DNA of 64,000 nucleotides from Mobiluncus massiliensis (GTDB lineage Bacteria; Actinomycetota; Actinomycetes; Actinomycetales; Actinomycetaceae), in assembly GCF_949769255.1 (NCBI RefSeq), contig NZ_OX458329.1, forward strand, positions 1,178,001 to 1,242,000. Direction: 5' to 3'. This document shows, piece by piece, positions 8,744 to 18,153 of this stretch. The notes beneath the pieces were generated by a model. It did not search any database, was not told where the DNA came from, and saw only the letters and a list, made by a program, of their open reading frames with translations. The stretch's first letter is position 1, and each line of letters starts with the position of its first letter. A program made the translations under genes and the position numbers.

Positions 8744-10363
8744 GTGGTCGATTATTCCCCGATGAAATTCCTGCAAGCAGCCGCTTTGCGGCACCCTGGG
8801 CGCACTTCGATGATTTGGATTCCCCAGGGAGTCAGCGCCGAGACCATCGCTGAACCCAGTTTTGCCCCGCTGACTTGGAATGTGGCTCAGACGCTGGCAC
8901 GCGCCACCCAGCTGGCACTCCAGTTCCGGTCTTGGGGCGTTGCGCCCGGCGAGCGCGTGGTTGTCATCGGGAAAAACTCCCCGTGGCACCTGCTGACTTT
9001 CGTGGCCGCCGCGGCCATTCCGGCGATTACTGTACCGTTGGATCAAAACCTCCCTGCCCCGGAGTTGGCAAAAATCCTGGCGCATTGCGACCCGAAAATC
9101 ATCATTTGCGACCCCGCCCAGCACAAAAAACTGTCGGACTGCGACCCCACCGCGGGCCCGCGCCCCCGCCTTGTGACGTACTCTGACCTGGAGGATTGCC
9201 TAGCGCCGCACGACGACTCAACCCCACCCGTGACGTTGGCGCTCGCGGCCACCAAAATGCTGGACGACCTGCCCGAATGCGGAGACGATGTACCCGGCGC
9301 GATTATCTATACCTCCGGCACCTCCGCTCACCCGAAAGGCACCCTGCTGACGTACAAAAACATGTGGTGGGGCTGCACGAATTTCCGCGAAGTGTTCGAG
9401 TATTCTCCGGCCACCGTCGAGGCGGTCACAGCTCCCCTGTCGCATATCGGCGGGTTCAACGGCACGACGACGGATATTTTTTCCCACGGCGGCACCGTCG
9501 TCATTTTTGAGAAGTTCACTGCGGCCACTGTCCTCGCCGCTATCGAGAAGTATCGTGTCCAGATGATGTTCGCGGTACCGACCATGTACCGGATGCTGGT
9601 GCGCGAGGTCCGGCAGGCAGCACAATCCGGGCGGCCGATAGACACCTCTCGGTTCACAAAAGCCCTGGTGGGCGGCGCGCCGTGGGATGAACAGCTGGCC
9701 GCTGACATGATTGGCTTGGGGTGGAATCCCATCAACATTTGGGGCATGACCGAGCAAAGCGCGTCGGGAGCCGCCCTGACCACGGACGTCATGGCGGGGC
9801 GTGAACTGGCGGTAGGCCGGGCGTTTCCGCATATTGAGCTGCGCGCTGTTGACAGTGCGGAAAAGCCGGTCGAACCTGGGGTGATTGGCCAGCTGGAATG
9901 CCGCGGCCCCAGCGTGACGCGAGAATACTTCCACAATCCGGAACTGAACGCCGCCCTCATTGACCCGCAAACAGGCTGGTTACGGACCGGGGATTTGGGA
10001 TTTTTTGATAATGACGGCTTCCTTCACCTGGTGGGACGCCTGACCGACACAATCAACTCCGGCGGAGAAAAGGTCTTTTCCCAGCGGGTCGCCGCGGTAC
10101 TCTCGCGTCACCCGGGGGTGTCAGAAGCGCGGGTCGTCGGGGTTCCCGACCCGACTTGGGGTGAAATCGTGGCCGCGGTGGTGGTGCAAACCCCCGACAC
10201 AACCGAAAACGCGGAACCGCTCAGCTTGGAACAACTCCAAGACTTCGCTCGCCCTTACCTGACGAAAGCGGAACTCCCCCGAGCCTTGCGCCTGGTTAGC
10301 CATATCCCGCTAAACTCGAACGGCAAACCTGACCGGCAAGGCCTTTTGACGCTGTTCCAATAA
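8744..10363 (+). CDS. AMP-dependent acyl-CoA synthetase / ligase
   Basis: A 539-residue member of the adenylate-forming (ANL) family. It has the P-loop-like GAIIYTSGTSAHPKGTL signature (near residue 185), the NIWGMTEQS motif (A5, near 330), WLRTGDLGFFD (A7, near 410) and the catalytic-lysine region NSNGKPDR at the C terminus. It probably activates a fatty or aromatic acid; the substrate cannot be deduced. The annotated start is GTG 8744; ATG 8762 is an alternative, and neither has a strong ribosome site. It is divergent from the Nif3-like gene and convergent with lipA. Confidence 0.88.
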   Translation: MVDYSPMKFLQAAALRHPGRTSMIWIPQGVSAETIAEPSFAPLTWNVAQTLARATQLALQFRSWGVAPGERVVVIGKNSPWHLLTFVAAAAIPAITVPLDQNLPAPELAKILAHCDPKIIICDPAQHKKLSDCDPTAGPRPRLVTYSDLEDCLAPHDDSTPPVTLALAATKMLDDLPECGDDVPGAIIYTSGTSAHPKGTLLTYKNMWWGCTNFREVFEYSPATVEAVTAPLSHIGGFNGTTTDIFSHGGTVVIFEKFTAATVLAAIEKYRVQMMFAVPTMYRMLVREVRQAAQSGRPIDTSRFTKALVGGAPWDEQLAADMIGLGWNPINIWGMTEQSASGAALTTDVMAGRELAVGRAFPHIELRAVDSAEKPVEPGVIGQLECRGPSVTREYFHNPELNAALIDPQTGWLRTGDLGFFDNDGFLHLVGRLTDTINSGGEKVFSQRVAAVLSRHPGVSEARVVGVPDPTWGEIVAAVVVQTPDTTENAEPLSLEQLQDFARPYLTKAELPRALRLVSHIPLNSNGKPDRQGLLTLFQ

Positions 10364-10383
10364 CCCCCGAAACACCCGCGCAC

Positions 10384-11418
10384 TCAGGCGCGCGATTGCC
10401 GCTGTTTTTCCCGTTCCAGGACCGCTTCGGCTTCCTGACGAGCCGGGGGACGGTCCTGTTCCAGATGCGCGAACTGGGGCGGAATGAAACGCTCGTAGTG
10501 CCGCATCGCCTGGGCCCAGAGCTTGCCGGCACGGTACGAAGAACGCACCAGCGGCCCCGACATACACGCAGCGAACCCCATGTCCAACGCCAGCTCCTTG
10601 AGCTGCACAAATTCTTCGGGCTTGACCCAGCGCGCCACCGGCAGATACCGCTCAGAGGGGCGCAAGTATTGGGTCAGGGTTAAGATATCTACCCCCGCGT
10701 TCAGCATATCGCGCATGGTCGCTTCGATTTCCTCGGGTTCTTCGCCCAGCCCCAGCATCAGGTTCGACTTCGTGATGAGCCCGAATTGTTTGGCTTGGGT
10801 GATGACGTCCAGGGAGCGCGCGTAGGTGAATGCGGGACGCACCGTGTGCATCAGGCGCGCCACCGTTTCCAAGTTGTGGCCAAAGACTTGAGGAACGCTC
10901 GCAAAAACTTCCTCCAGGGCCGCAGTTTTGCCTTGAAAATCATCGACCAGCAGTTCCACTCCGGTCTCAGGACAGAGTGAGCGAATCTGGCGTACCGACT
11001 CGGCATAAAGCCACGACGCCCCGTTTTCCAGGTCATCGCGAGACACTCCGGTGACCGTCACATATTTCAGCCCCAGATGCTTGACCGTTTCCGCGAGGCG
11101 GCGCGGCTCGTCACGGTCGTAGCCCTCCGGTTTGCCCGAAGCCACGTCGCAAAACCCGCACCGGCGCGTACACACGGCCCCGCCAATGAGGAAAGTCGCC
11201 TCCCGGTCTTCCCAACATTCAAAAATGTTGGGGCATCCCGCTTCGGCGCAAACCGTGTGCAGCCCCGCCCCCTGCATGAGGGAACGCATTTCCTGGTATT
11301 CCGGCCCGGCCTTTGCCACCACCCGCAGCCAGCGCGGATGGTTCTCACGAGGTTGGCGCGCGTTGGCCACTTCCAGGCGCAACGGTTTTCGATGCTGCGC
11401 GGACTCCAGCGTGGACAT
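10384..11418 (-). CDS. lipA: Lipoyl synthase
   Basis: A radical-SAM enzyme of 344 residues that inserts two sulfurs into octanoyl groups on lipoyl domains. The auxiliary cluster motif [12 protein letters not shown] (near 58-69) and the radical-SAM motif CTRRCGFC (near 83-90) are intact, and the C-terminal RSSY needed for cluster coordination is present (VRSSYRAG, near 309). ATG 11418 has a GGGAG site. lipB lies on the same strand upstream, separated by the KstD-like flavoprotein gene and a terminator, so lipA probably has its own promoter in 11419-11514. Confidence 0.96.
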   Translation of the reverse strand: MSTLESAQHRKPLRLEVANARQPRENHPRWLRVVAKAGPEYQEMRSLMQGAGLHTVCAEAGCPNIFECWEDREATFLIGGAVCTRRCGFCDVASGKPEGYDRDEPRRLAETVKHLGLKYVTVTGVSRDDLENGASWLYAESVRQIRSLCPETGVELLVDDFQGKTAALEEVFASVPQVFGHNLETVARLMHTVRPAFTYARSLDVITQAKQFGLITKSNLMLGLGEEPEEIEATMRDMLNAGVDILTLTQYLRPSERYLPVARWVKPEEFVQLKELALDMGFAACMSGPLVRSSYRAGKLWAQAMRHYERFIPPQFAHLEQDRPPARQEAEAVLEREKQRQSRA

Positions 11419-11514
11419 AGTGGCTCTCCCTCAGTCGGTTTGGGGACATTCTCTGTTCATTTTACCCACGTTTTCCACCGGCCTCACCACCGTTCCCGCG
11501 ACAGTACACACGCG

Positions 11515-11556
11515 ACAAAACAATCCGGGAACCTCACCACGCGGTGAAGTTCCCGG
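11515..11556 (-). terminator. Terminator after the KstD-like gene
   Basis: On the minus strand CCGGGAAC pairs with GTTCCCGG, with further pairing of the inner TCACC/GGTGA segments, and is followed by ATTGTTTTGT. It lies 24 bases beyond the flavoprotein stop and separates it from lipA. Confidence 0.7.
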
Positions 11557-11579
11557 AAAGTCTTGTTGGCCCGGTCGGG

Positions 11580-13388
11580 CTAGCGCGCTACGAACACCGG
11601 ATTGTCGGCGAAAGCCTCGTCAGCAGCGGTGTTAGCGGCGATGTAACCAAAGACCAGCGCGGCCCCGATGGAGGTGCCTCCGGCCGTGTAGGTGTGGCCG
11701 ATGACCGACTTGGTCGTGTTGCCGGCCGCCATCAGGCCGGGGATAACACTGCCGTCCTCACGAGTGACGCGGGCTTTGGTGTCGATGACCAAACCGCCAG
11801 CCGTGCCGATGTCACCGGGGTACACCTGGGTGGCATAGAACGGACCCTTCTCCAAGCGTCCCAGCGAGGGGTTCGGGTGATGGTAGCGGTTGGCATAGAA
11901 CTTGTCGTGTTCGTTTTCGCCACGATGGAAGTCCTCGTCGATGCCGCGGTCAGCGAAACCGTTGAACCGCTCAATCGTCTCGGCTAGGGCGTCTGGCGGC
12001 ACGTCGATAGCTTCGGCCAGCTCATCCAGGGTGTCACGGCGCACCAGAGCGCCGGATTCGTAATAGAGGTCGGGCAGTTCCACGCGGGGCATGTGACCGT
12101 AGGCAAAGAAGTATTTGTTACGGAACTGCTGATCGAAAATCAGCCATGCCGGCATGTTTTCGGCGTCGCCCTCGCCTTTTCCAAAGATGCCGCCGTACAG
12201 GCCTTGACCGGCCGCGCAATAGGGCAGGGCTTCGTTCATGAACCGCTTGCCCTTGCCGTTGACCATGAGGGTGTGCGGCAGGGAGCGGTCGGGAATGATG
12301 AAGCGTTCCTCGTCCTCAATCACGATGGGCTGGAACCCTTCGGTGCGCGGCAGTTTAATGACCGGCGACCAGATGGCATCAGCCATGTTGTCGATGGCCG
12401 CGCCATGTTTCATGCCCAGTTCGATACCGTCGCCCGTGTTGCCTTCCACACCTACGGTCCAGGTGCCGGTGATGGGGTGGCGCTGGTACTTTTGCCGCAT
12501 CGCCTCGTTGCGTTCAAAGCCGCCACAAGCCAGGATGACGCCGTGGGTCGCGTTGATTTGGTACCGGGTGCCGTTGTGTTCCAGTACGACGCCGGTCACG
12601 CGCTCCTCCCCTTTGCCTTTCTTGCCTGCATCGCCGCCCTCGGTGAGGAAGTCAACCAGGGCGTTTTGCAGTTTCACTTCCACTCCCTCACGCAGGACGG
12701 AGTACATAATGGCAGCGGTCAAGCCCGCGCCCATAGTGAGTGGGCGCTCGCCTTTGGCAAAGTGTTTCAGGTTGCGCCACAACAGTTTCATGCCTCGCAC
12801 CCAGGGGCGCAGGTCGGTCATGGCCAGCAGCAAATCGGCCGAATCATAGGAGTTCATATCCACCGGAGACATCGGACGGAAGTACGCCTTGACGTGCGTT
12901 TTCTCCCACGGTCCCAACAGGCGGGTATCGAAAGCGCCCGCTTCGACGCCGCGCCCGGTTTTGGCCGCGCCCGGGGCGTCCAGCCAATAGTCGGGGTAGC
13001 CTTCCATCCGCCTAAACTCCAGATAGGGGCACGAAGCGGTGAGGAAGTCCATACACTTCTTGCCTTCCTCCAGGAAGGTGTCAATCATTTCATCGCTGGT
13101 GCAGTCCCCCACCGTTGCTTTCATGTATTGGCGGCCCAGGTCAGTGGAATCCGAGCCTCCGAGTCGGGCGAAAACATTGTTTCCGGGTACCCACACCATG
13201 CCGGCGGATTTGGAGGTCGAACCTCCCCACTGGTCGCTTTTTTCGACCATCAAAACTTTCAGACCACGCCTCGCGGCGGTCAGAGAAGCAGACAGGCCGG
13301 CAGCTCCGGAACCAACGACGATGACGTCATAGGTATCTTTGCTGGGACGGCCAAAGGGTTTACGAGCTGAAGACTTCTTTGTGTTCAT
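11580..13388 (-). CDS. FAD-dependent oxidoreductase of the KstD / fumarate reductase flavoprotein family
   Basis: A 602-residue flavoprotein. The N-terminal Rossmann motif DVIVVGSGAAGLSAS (near 20-34) and VEKSDQWGGSTSKSAG bind FAD; the C-terminal GPFYATQVYPGDIGTAGGL and AAGNTTKSVIGHTYTAGG match the 3-ketosteroid-delta-1-dehydrogenase subgroup. It could oxidise a steroid-like or other cyclic enone, or act as a fumarate/urocanate-type reductase; the substrate is not readable. There is no Tat or Sec signal. It lies between lipB and lipA on the same strand, with 33 bases to lipB, but a lipoylation role is not implied. Confidence 0.82.
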   Translation of the reverse strand: MNTKKSSARKPFGRPSKDTYDVIVVGSGAAGLSASLTAARRGLKVLMVEKSDQWGGSTSKSAGMVWVPGNNVFARLGGSDSTDLGRQYMKATVGDCTSDEMIDTFLEEGKKCMDFLTASCPYLEFRRMEGYPDYWLDAPGAAKTGRGVEAGAFDTRLLGPWEKTHVKAYFRPMSPVDMNSYDSADLLLAMTDLRPWVRGMKLLWRNLKHFAKGERPLTMGAGLTAAIMYSVLREGVEVKLQNALVDFLTEGGDAGKKGKGEERVTGVVLEHNGTRYQINATHGVILACGGFERNEAMRQKYQRHPITGTWTVGVEGNTGDGIELGMKHGAAIDNMADAIWSPVIKLPRTEGFQPIVIEDEERFIIPDRSLPHTLMVNGKGKRFMNEALPYCAAGQGLYGGIFGKGEGDAENMPAWLIFDQQFRNKYFFAYGHMPRVELPDLYYESGALVRRDTLDELAEAIDVPPDALAETIERFNGFADRGIDEDFHRGENEHDKFYANRYHHPNPSLGRLEKGPFYATQVYPGDIGTAGGLVIDTKARVTREDGSVIPGLMAAGNTTKSVIGHTYTAGGTSIGAALVFGYIAANTAADEAFADNPVFVAR

Positions 13389-13421
13389 AAGCTAAATGCT
13401 AGACCACTTCGACGGCTCACG

Positions 13422-14123
13422 TCAGGGTCTTCGGTCCCTAATTTTTGAAAACGGAGCCAGCAGGGGGGTGAGTTTCGCGGTGAGCTGGTCCACCAGGACT
13501 TTTGCGGCGGTGTCGAAGTCCGTCTCGATCCCCTCCTCGAACAGGGAGGTGACCCCGGCATCGTTTAGCCCGCAGGGAATGATGCCCGTAAACGCGCGGT
13601 TGAAATCCGGGTGAATGTTGAGCGCCAGCCCGTGCAGGGTCGCGTTTTGCACGACTTTCAAGCCGATGGCGCACAGTTTGCGGTCGCGTCCCGTCCCCCG
13701 CTCGGCGGCGGTGCGCCCCGCGGCGTCTCGGTAGCGCAACCACACTCCCGCGCGGCCTTTCACGATCTCAACGTCCAAGCCCCAAGTGTCGCGAACCGCG
13801 TCGATGACCGCGCCTTCCACCGCGCGAATGTAGGCAATCAGGTCCACCGGCTCGCGCAGCCTCACCACCGGATAGACCACCAGCTGACCCGGCCCGTGCC
13901 AGGTGAGCGACCCGGCTCGGTCGGTGCGAATGACCGGCAAGTCTTTGTTGATGAGGTCACTGTCGTGGGTGTTGCGTCCGGCGGTATAGGTCGGTTCGAA
14001 CTGCCCCAAGATGAGGGTGTGGTCCAGTTCCCCGTCCCGCACCCGCGCCCAGGTGTCGCGCTGAATCCGGTCCGCTTCCTGGTAAGACACCAGCCCTCGG
14101 GGCAGTAAATTCTCCACTCGCAC
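13422..14123 (-). CDS. lipB: Octanoyl-ACP:protein N-octanoyltransferase
   Basis: LipB transfers octanoate from acyl carrier protein to lipoyl domains, giving LipA its substrate. The 233-residue protein shows the family signature RTDRAGSLTWHGPGQLVVYP (near 68-87), a KLCAIGLKV segment with the catalytic Lys (near 148) and the LHGLALNI segment; the catalytic Cys lies in GIIPCGL (near 195). The start is GTG 14123; a second in-frame GTG lies two codons downstream. The presence of lipB and lipA within 4 kb supports endogenous lipoate synthesis. Confidence 0.93.
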   Translation of the reverse strand: MRVENLLPRGLVSYQEADRIQRDTWARVRDGELDHTLILGQFEPTYTAGRNTHDSDLINKDLPVIRTDRAGSLTWHGPGQLVVYPVVRLREPVDLIAYIRAVEGAVIDAVRDTWGLDVEIVKGRAGVWLRYRDAAGRTAAERGTGRDRKLCAIGLKVVQNATLHGLALNIHPDFNRAFTGIIPCGLNDAGVTSLFEEGIETDFDTAAKVLVDQLTAKLTPLLAPFSKIRDRRP

Positions 14124-14251
14124 GGGGTTTACTCTATCGCGAGGCTAAGCACAACGCGCAAGCGTGGCAATGTAACTGCGTGGATAGAGCCAAGGAGCGC
14201 TGGTTGTAACTAGTGAGTGAATGTTCCACCGCGATGAGGGGAACACCCACG

Positions 14252-15628
14252 CTACTTTTGTTTAGGAGAAGGGCTGGCTGTTGAGTCGGGTTCTAACAGT
14301 ATGGTGGTAATTATTCCGGATTCATCACGAATATATATATGATTGAATGAATATAGGAGTTTATCTTTGCTAGCATTAGGCAGTTTGTAAGTCCAAAGGT
14401 GTTTCCCTTTATCGTTATAAGAATTAAGAGTATCGGAAACAACAGTTAGATAACCATCATTACCTACCGTTAACTCGCTTATTTTACCTTTAGATTTAAT
14501 ATTTTTAACAAATTCGCCAGTGCGTAAATCCAATTGCTGGATACTCCACGTATCTTTATCCTTTTGATAAGTGCTTACATAAACATACTTGTCATTGAAC
14601 GAGAGGAAATAAGCACGCTTCGACCACACAATCTTACCCATGTCATCTAGTAATTCTAGGATGTTATCGCTGTCCTTTTCGCCCCAGACGTATCGCAAGA
14701 ATAACCCGTCGTTTACAGTTATCAACCTAAGTTTCTTATCTTTCGGATTACTCTTGGTAAGTTTTGTCAGTTCTTTCCCGGTTTTCGCATCAAAGAGACG
14801 ACAATCAGCTGCAACATATTTTTCATCTGCCCAAATTATTGGCAATTGCCCTTCTTCAACTTTTTCTACAGCATTTTCCCAATTCTTTTTATCAAATGAA
14901 TAAGCACCGCTGAATGCCATGAATGAATGGCTGCTCGACACATAGAGACGACCCTGTTCATCTGCATACACAAATACTTCTGATGAAAACTCTTTTTGAG
15001 CTAACAGGCTACCGTCGAAAGCGTCATATACCTTGATAAAATCATCTAATACATTTTTGTTTTCTTCATCCCAGTAGAAGTCATGCATATAAAATGCCTC
15101 ATTATTGAGAGAGTATATTTTGCAGTCGGACCTGGTACAGGGAATCCTCTTGCTCCACACTGTTTCGTTCGTTTGGGGGTCTACAGCCGTGACGACAAAG
15201 TCCTCATCCCAATAAATGACAACATCCTTTTTATTTGAGAACACCATCGAGTCGACTGCACCTTCGTGCTCTATCGTTTTCGCAACTGGTTGACTCTGCG
15301 GAATCTTGACTGTCCGATCGGTGAGCAACGTGTCCCCCTTCTGGCTGAGGTAGAACCACGCTCCGGCTGCGGCGCCACCGGCAACCAGCAGCAAAACCAG
15401 CAGTACAATCATGAAGTTCCGTAATGTATGCGACTTTTTCTTCGGTGCAGTTTTTGTTTCTGCCTTCACCGATGCATCATCCGGGCTCTTTCCGGTCTGC
15501 GCTTCTTCCGTTGTCTTGGCAGCATCATGACCAGCATCAGAGACCTCGCCAGGGGACTGGACAGTGTCTATCGCTTTAGTATCTGGGATAATCTGACCAG
15601 ATTGTTCGGATTGACCAGTTGTTTCCAT
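14252..15628 (-). CDS. Membrane-anchored PQQ-like beta-propeller protein
   Basis: A 458-residue protein with three parts: a disordered acidic cytoplasmic segment (residues 1-65), a single membrane helix (about 69-95, NFMIVLLVLLLVAGGAAAGA) and an extracellular domain of repeated beta blades with the PQQ-like pattern (DPQTNETVWSKRI, DAFDGSLLAQKEF, DLRTGEFVKNI). No enzymatic residues are recognisable. The part encoding the outer domain is clearly richer in A+T than neighbouring genes, which suggests acquisition or relaxed composition. The layout matches the Pro-rich protein at 15976-16728 on the other side of tRNA-Val. Confidence 0.7.
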   Translation of the reverse strand: METTGQSEQSGQIIPDTKAIDTVQSPGEVSDAGHDAAKTTEEAQTGKSPDDASVKAETKTAPKKKSHTLRNFMIVLLVLLLVAGGAAAGAWFYLSQKGDTLLTDRTVKIPQSQPVAKTIEHEGAVDSMVFSNKKDVVIYWDEDFVVTAVDPQTNETVWSKRIPCTRSDCKIYSLNNEAFYMHDFYWDEENKNVLDDFIKVYDAFDGSLLAQKEFSSEVFVYADEQGRLYVSSSHSFMAFSGAYSFDKKNWENAVEKVEEGQLPIIWADEKYVAADCRLFDAKTGKELTKLTKSNPKDKKLRLITVNDGLFLRYVWGEKDSDNILELLDDMGKIVWSKRAYFLSFNDKYVYVSTYQKDKDTWSIQQLDLRTGEFVKNIKSKGKISELTVGNDGYLTVVSDTLNSYNDKGKHLWTYKLPNASKDKLLYSFNHIYIRDESGIITTILLEPDSTASPSPKQK

Positions 15629-15821
15629 GGAATTTCTTTCATCAGTACCGAAGTGAGACAGACCCGCAAGGGTCGCAACATTTAATTTAGCTTAAAAGCA
15701 GTTTTTGCAAGGCAAATCAGCACCCCGGACTTTCAGCGCCCCAATCGCGGGTTTTCTGATAAATGACTTTACCCAATCCCCGCCATCAATAATCCCCTGA
15801 ACTGCGATTTCGGTTGTCTTG

Positions 15822-15895
15822 TGGACCCAGAGGGACTCGAACCCCCGACATCCACGGTGTAAACGTGGCGCTCTAGCCAACTGAGCTATAGGTCC
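15822..15895 (-). tRNA. tRNA-Val (anticodon TAC)
   Basis: The minus strand folds as a complete cloverleaf. Acceptor GGACCTA pairs with TGGGTCC, the D arm is GCTC...GAGC, the anticodon stem CCACG/CGTGG holds loop TTTACAC, and the T arm contains GGTTCGAGTCC. The discriminator is A and CCA is not encoded. Confidence 0.96.
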
Positions 15896-15975
15896 TAAAG
15901 GTTTGCGTGAAACGCAAACACGAGACTATTGAGAATAACATTTGCCACGGCAAGTTGCGAACCGACCGCCCCGAA

Positions 15976-16728
15976 TCACTCCGAAAAAATCACGTCTCCA
16001 CCACCTCTGGGCTCCCCCAGCGGCAGGCTTGTATCCGAAGGCCATCCCATATCTTCTGCAGTTCCCGCAACAACGACCCTTTTGCCGTTGTAAGGAACCC
16101 ACTCTGGGGTGGTATCAACGCTATCTACGCCCGGATAATATGCACCCACACAGAGCAGCTTCGCCGAACCAGTTTGCGTGCCGGTTCCATCCCCGCTCAT
16201 GCCAGTCACTGTTTGTGTCCTATCGAACACCAGAATCGCGTACTTTTCATACTTAAAATTCCCGCTGTAGTCGGGATTTGGATCTGAGATGCCTTGCAAA
16301 CCGGTCAACTCCGCGTGACTCAAAATCCGGATGGTACCTTCAAACACCTGCTTGCCTTGGGCTTTGGCCGCCGCAATAGCCTTGGCTTTCTGATCCGCAG
16401 ACTTACCCCTTGCGGGCTGCTTAGTCCCCGCCGCACCGGCCGGCCCCGCCATTTTTTGAGCCTGCGAATCCTGCGGGGCTCCCTTCTGGACTGTCGCGGT
16501 CTTTCCTGCAGTCGAGGACGTCCCGGCAGCCCCCTCGCCTCCGGTGGAACCCTTCCCGAGCAACGCCACCAACAAAATCATCCCGGCGACCAATAACAGT
16601 GCCAACACAACTATGATGCCAATCAACGGTACATTACGGCTCTTTGCGGCCGCATACGCCTCTGGACGTGGGGGCGGCGTGGGGTTGGATTCAGACGGAA
16701 TCGGTGCGGGCGGCATTGGGTCAGACAT
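15976..16728 (-). CDS. Unknown single-pass membrane protein with extracellular domain
   Basis: A 250-residue protein not assigned to a family. It has a Pro-rich cytoplasmic N terminus (residues 1-30), one membrane helix (about 33-56, IGIIVVLALLLVAGMILLVALL), a low-complexity Gly/Ala/Ser/Lys linker (57-115) and a folded C-terminal domain of about 130 residues beginning near FEGTIRILSHAEL. That domain contains one Cys (LLCVGAYYPG) and no recognisable catalytic motif. ATG 16728 has an AGGAAG site. It is divergent from the sialidase gene. Confidence 0.65.
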   Translation of the reverse strand: MSDPMPPAPIPSESNPTPPPRPEAYAAAKSRNVPLIGIIVVLALLLVAGMILLVALLGKGSTGGEGAAGTSSTAGKTATVQKGAPQDSQAQKMAGPAGAAGTKQPARGKSADQKAKAIAAAKAQGKQVFEGTIRILSHAELTGLQGISDPNPDYSGNFKYEKYAILVFDRTQTVTGMSGDGTGTQTGSAKLLCVGAYYPGVDSVDTTPEWVPYNGKRVVVAGTAEDMGWPSDTSLPLGEPRGGGDVIFSE

Positions 16729-16904
16729 AACTTCCTGCTTTCTGCATGACGGTATGTTTAGATTAGCATCACCAAAACGCCCTCCGTTACAGTCGGAAAG
16801 TCGATTATTCGCAGCCTTAGAATCTGGTACACGCTAGGCCACAGTTTTCGCGTGGTGAAAAATCTCTCGGGCGCAATAATCGGTTTCCCGCTGAAACTTC
16901 GCAG

Positions 16905-16910
16905 TATCCT
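16905..16910 (+). promoter_or_regulatory. Possible -10 element of a leaderless sialidase transcript
   Basis: TATCCT ends seven bases before ATG 16918, so transcription would begin at or next to the start codon. No ribosome site precedes the ATG, in line with leaderless initiation, which is frequent in actinobacteria. Confidence 0.4.
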
Positions 16911-16917
16911 AACCGTG

Positions 16918-18036
16918 ATGATCAAAGTATCCGCCCGCAGGCAATTTCCCCAGTATGGCGAAGCACTCTTCCGTATTCCTGCCCTCGCGCTCACCTCCGC
17001 GGATTCGGTGCATCCACATCGCTTGCTGGCATTCTTTGATGCCCGGCCCGACTTCCATGACCTTCCCGGCCCCATCTCCGTACTGACCTGCTCTAGTGAT
17101 GACTTGGGGATTTCCTGGACACCCTATGTTCCGTTGATTTCAGCCCGTGACGGATGGGGCTTTGGCGATGCTTGCCCGGTGGCCCTGCATAATGGAGGGG
17201 TACTTTGCGGTTACGTGGCAAGTCAGGGAATGAATTTCTGGGATGATGCCGCTGCAGGAAGTAATTGGAAACTTTACGTCTGTTCGAGTGAGGACACAGA
17301 AACCTGGGTACATCGAGACATCACCGCGCAGCTGTGGACTGAGGAGACTGGGAACCTCTTCTTTGCATCCGGAAATGGCATTCAGCTCACAACTGGCTCG
17401 CACCGGGGACGGATCCTTTTGCCGATGGTGGAACGTCGGGTAAACTCCCCAGACATCAAAGCCCTCATCGTGTTTTCTGATGACGGCGGAGCCACCTGGC
17501 AACGTGGCGGGACCTTGCTTGGCGGGGACGAAAGCAAGCTGTTGGAACTTCCCCACGGAGATATTTTGATGAGCTCCCGCGCTTATCCGCAACGCTTGTG
17601 GGCGCTCTCAACCGATGGCGGGCAAACTTTGACGATGCGGACCTTGCAGGTTGAGGATCCCGGTTGCAATGCAGGATTAGCCATGTATCACGGAACACTG
17701 GTCCTCACCAGCCTCGACCCGCCCGAGGAGTCTCCGGAGGTACACCCCGACCAGGATTTGGACCCGTCTCGTGGAAAGAGCCACGACCAATTGCAAGACT
17801 GGTCTTCTCGCAGGAACTTGGTTGTCCGACTGGGAGCCCTCCCGGAGCCAGCCACGAGCCCTCTCGACCCCGCTGAGATTAGCTGGGGTGAGCCCCACGT
17901 CATTGACCCAGGCCCCGCCGCCTACTCCGTATGCGCCACGCTAGGCGACCGGATTGCCGTGATGTGGGAGACCGGTCAGCAGAGCGGGAGTTCGCACTCC
18001 CCCTACGGGTCTATTGCCTTCACCACTCTCGAATAG
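16918..18036 (+). CDS. Sialidase (exo-alpha-sialidase, BNR repeats)
   Basis: A 372-residue enzyme of the glycoside hydrolase 33-like sialidase superfamily. It has the FRIPAL motif carrying a catalytic-site Arg (near residue 19), an Asp following it in FFDARPD, and Asp-box repeats SSDDLGISW, SDDGGATW and STDGGQTL. Such enzymes remove terminal sialic acid from glycans. No signal peptide, sorting motif or membrane helix is visible with either start (ATG 16918 or upstream GTG 16852), so a cytoplasmic or unconventionally released enzyme is implied. I prefer 16918 because of the TATCCT element placed for leaderless initiation. Confidence 0.82.
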   Translation: MIKVSARRQFPQYGEALFRIPALALTSADSVHPHRLLAFFDARPDFHDLPGPISVLTCSSDDLGISWTPYVPLISARDGWGFGDACPVALHNGGVLCGYVASQGMNFWDDAAAGSNWKLYVCSSEDTETWVHRDITAQLWTEETGNLFFASGNGIQLTTGSHRGRILLPMVERRVNSPDIKALIVFSDDGGATWQRGGTLLGGDESKLLELPHGDILMSSRAYPQRLWALSTDGGQTLTMRTLQVEDPGCNAGLAMYHGTLVLTSLDPPEESPEVHPDQDLDPSRGKSHDQLQDWSSRRNLVVRLGALPEPATSPLDPAEISWGEPHVIDPGPAAYSVCATLGDRIAVMWETGQQSGSSHSPYGSIAFTTLE

Positions 18037-18139
18037 GCTCAATCGCCGGGAAACCGCAACCGCGCCTTGGTTCGGGGCACACCCCGAATCATCGTAAAAG
18101 GCGGGTCATTTCACCCAGCATGGCTGCGACTGGCACGGA

Positions 18140-18145
18140 TATACT
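18140..18145 (+). promoter_or_regulatory. Probable -10 element of a leaderless yibE/F-type transcript
   Basis: TATACT (five of six consensus bases) ends eight bases before GTG 18154, in frame with the YibE/F gene. There is no ribosome site upstream of that GTG. Confidence 0.45.
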
Positions 18146-18153
18146 TGCTGTTT

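Noticed and set aside
12093-13370. A 425-codon open frame on the plus strand
   Set aside because: It is antisense to the KstD-like flavoprotein, whose motifs are intact; the frame has no recognisable domain and is a high-GC shadow.
15692-15880. A 62-codon frame on the minus strand
   Set aside because: It runs through tRNA-Val and encodes the usual tRNA-read-through peptide.
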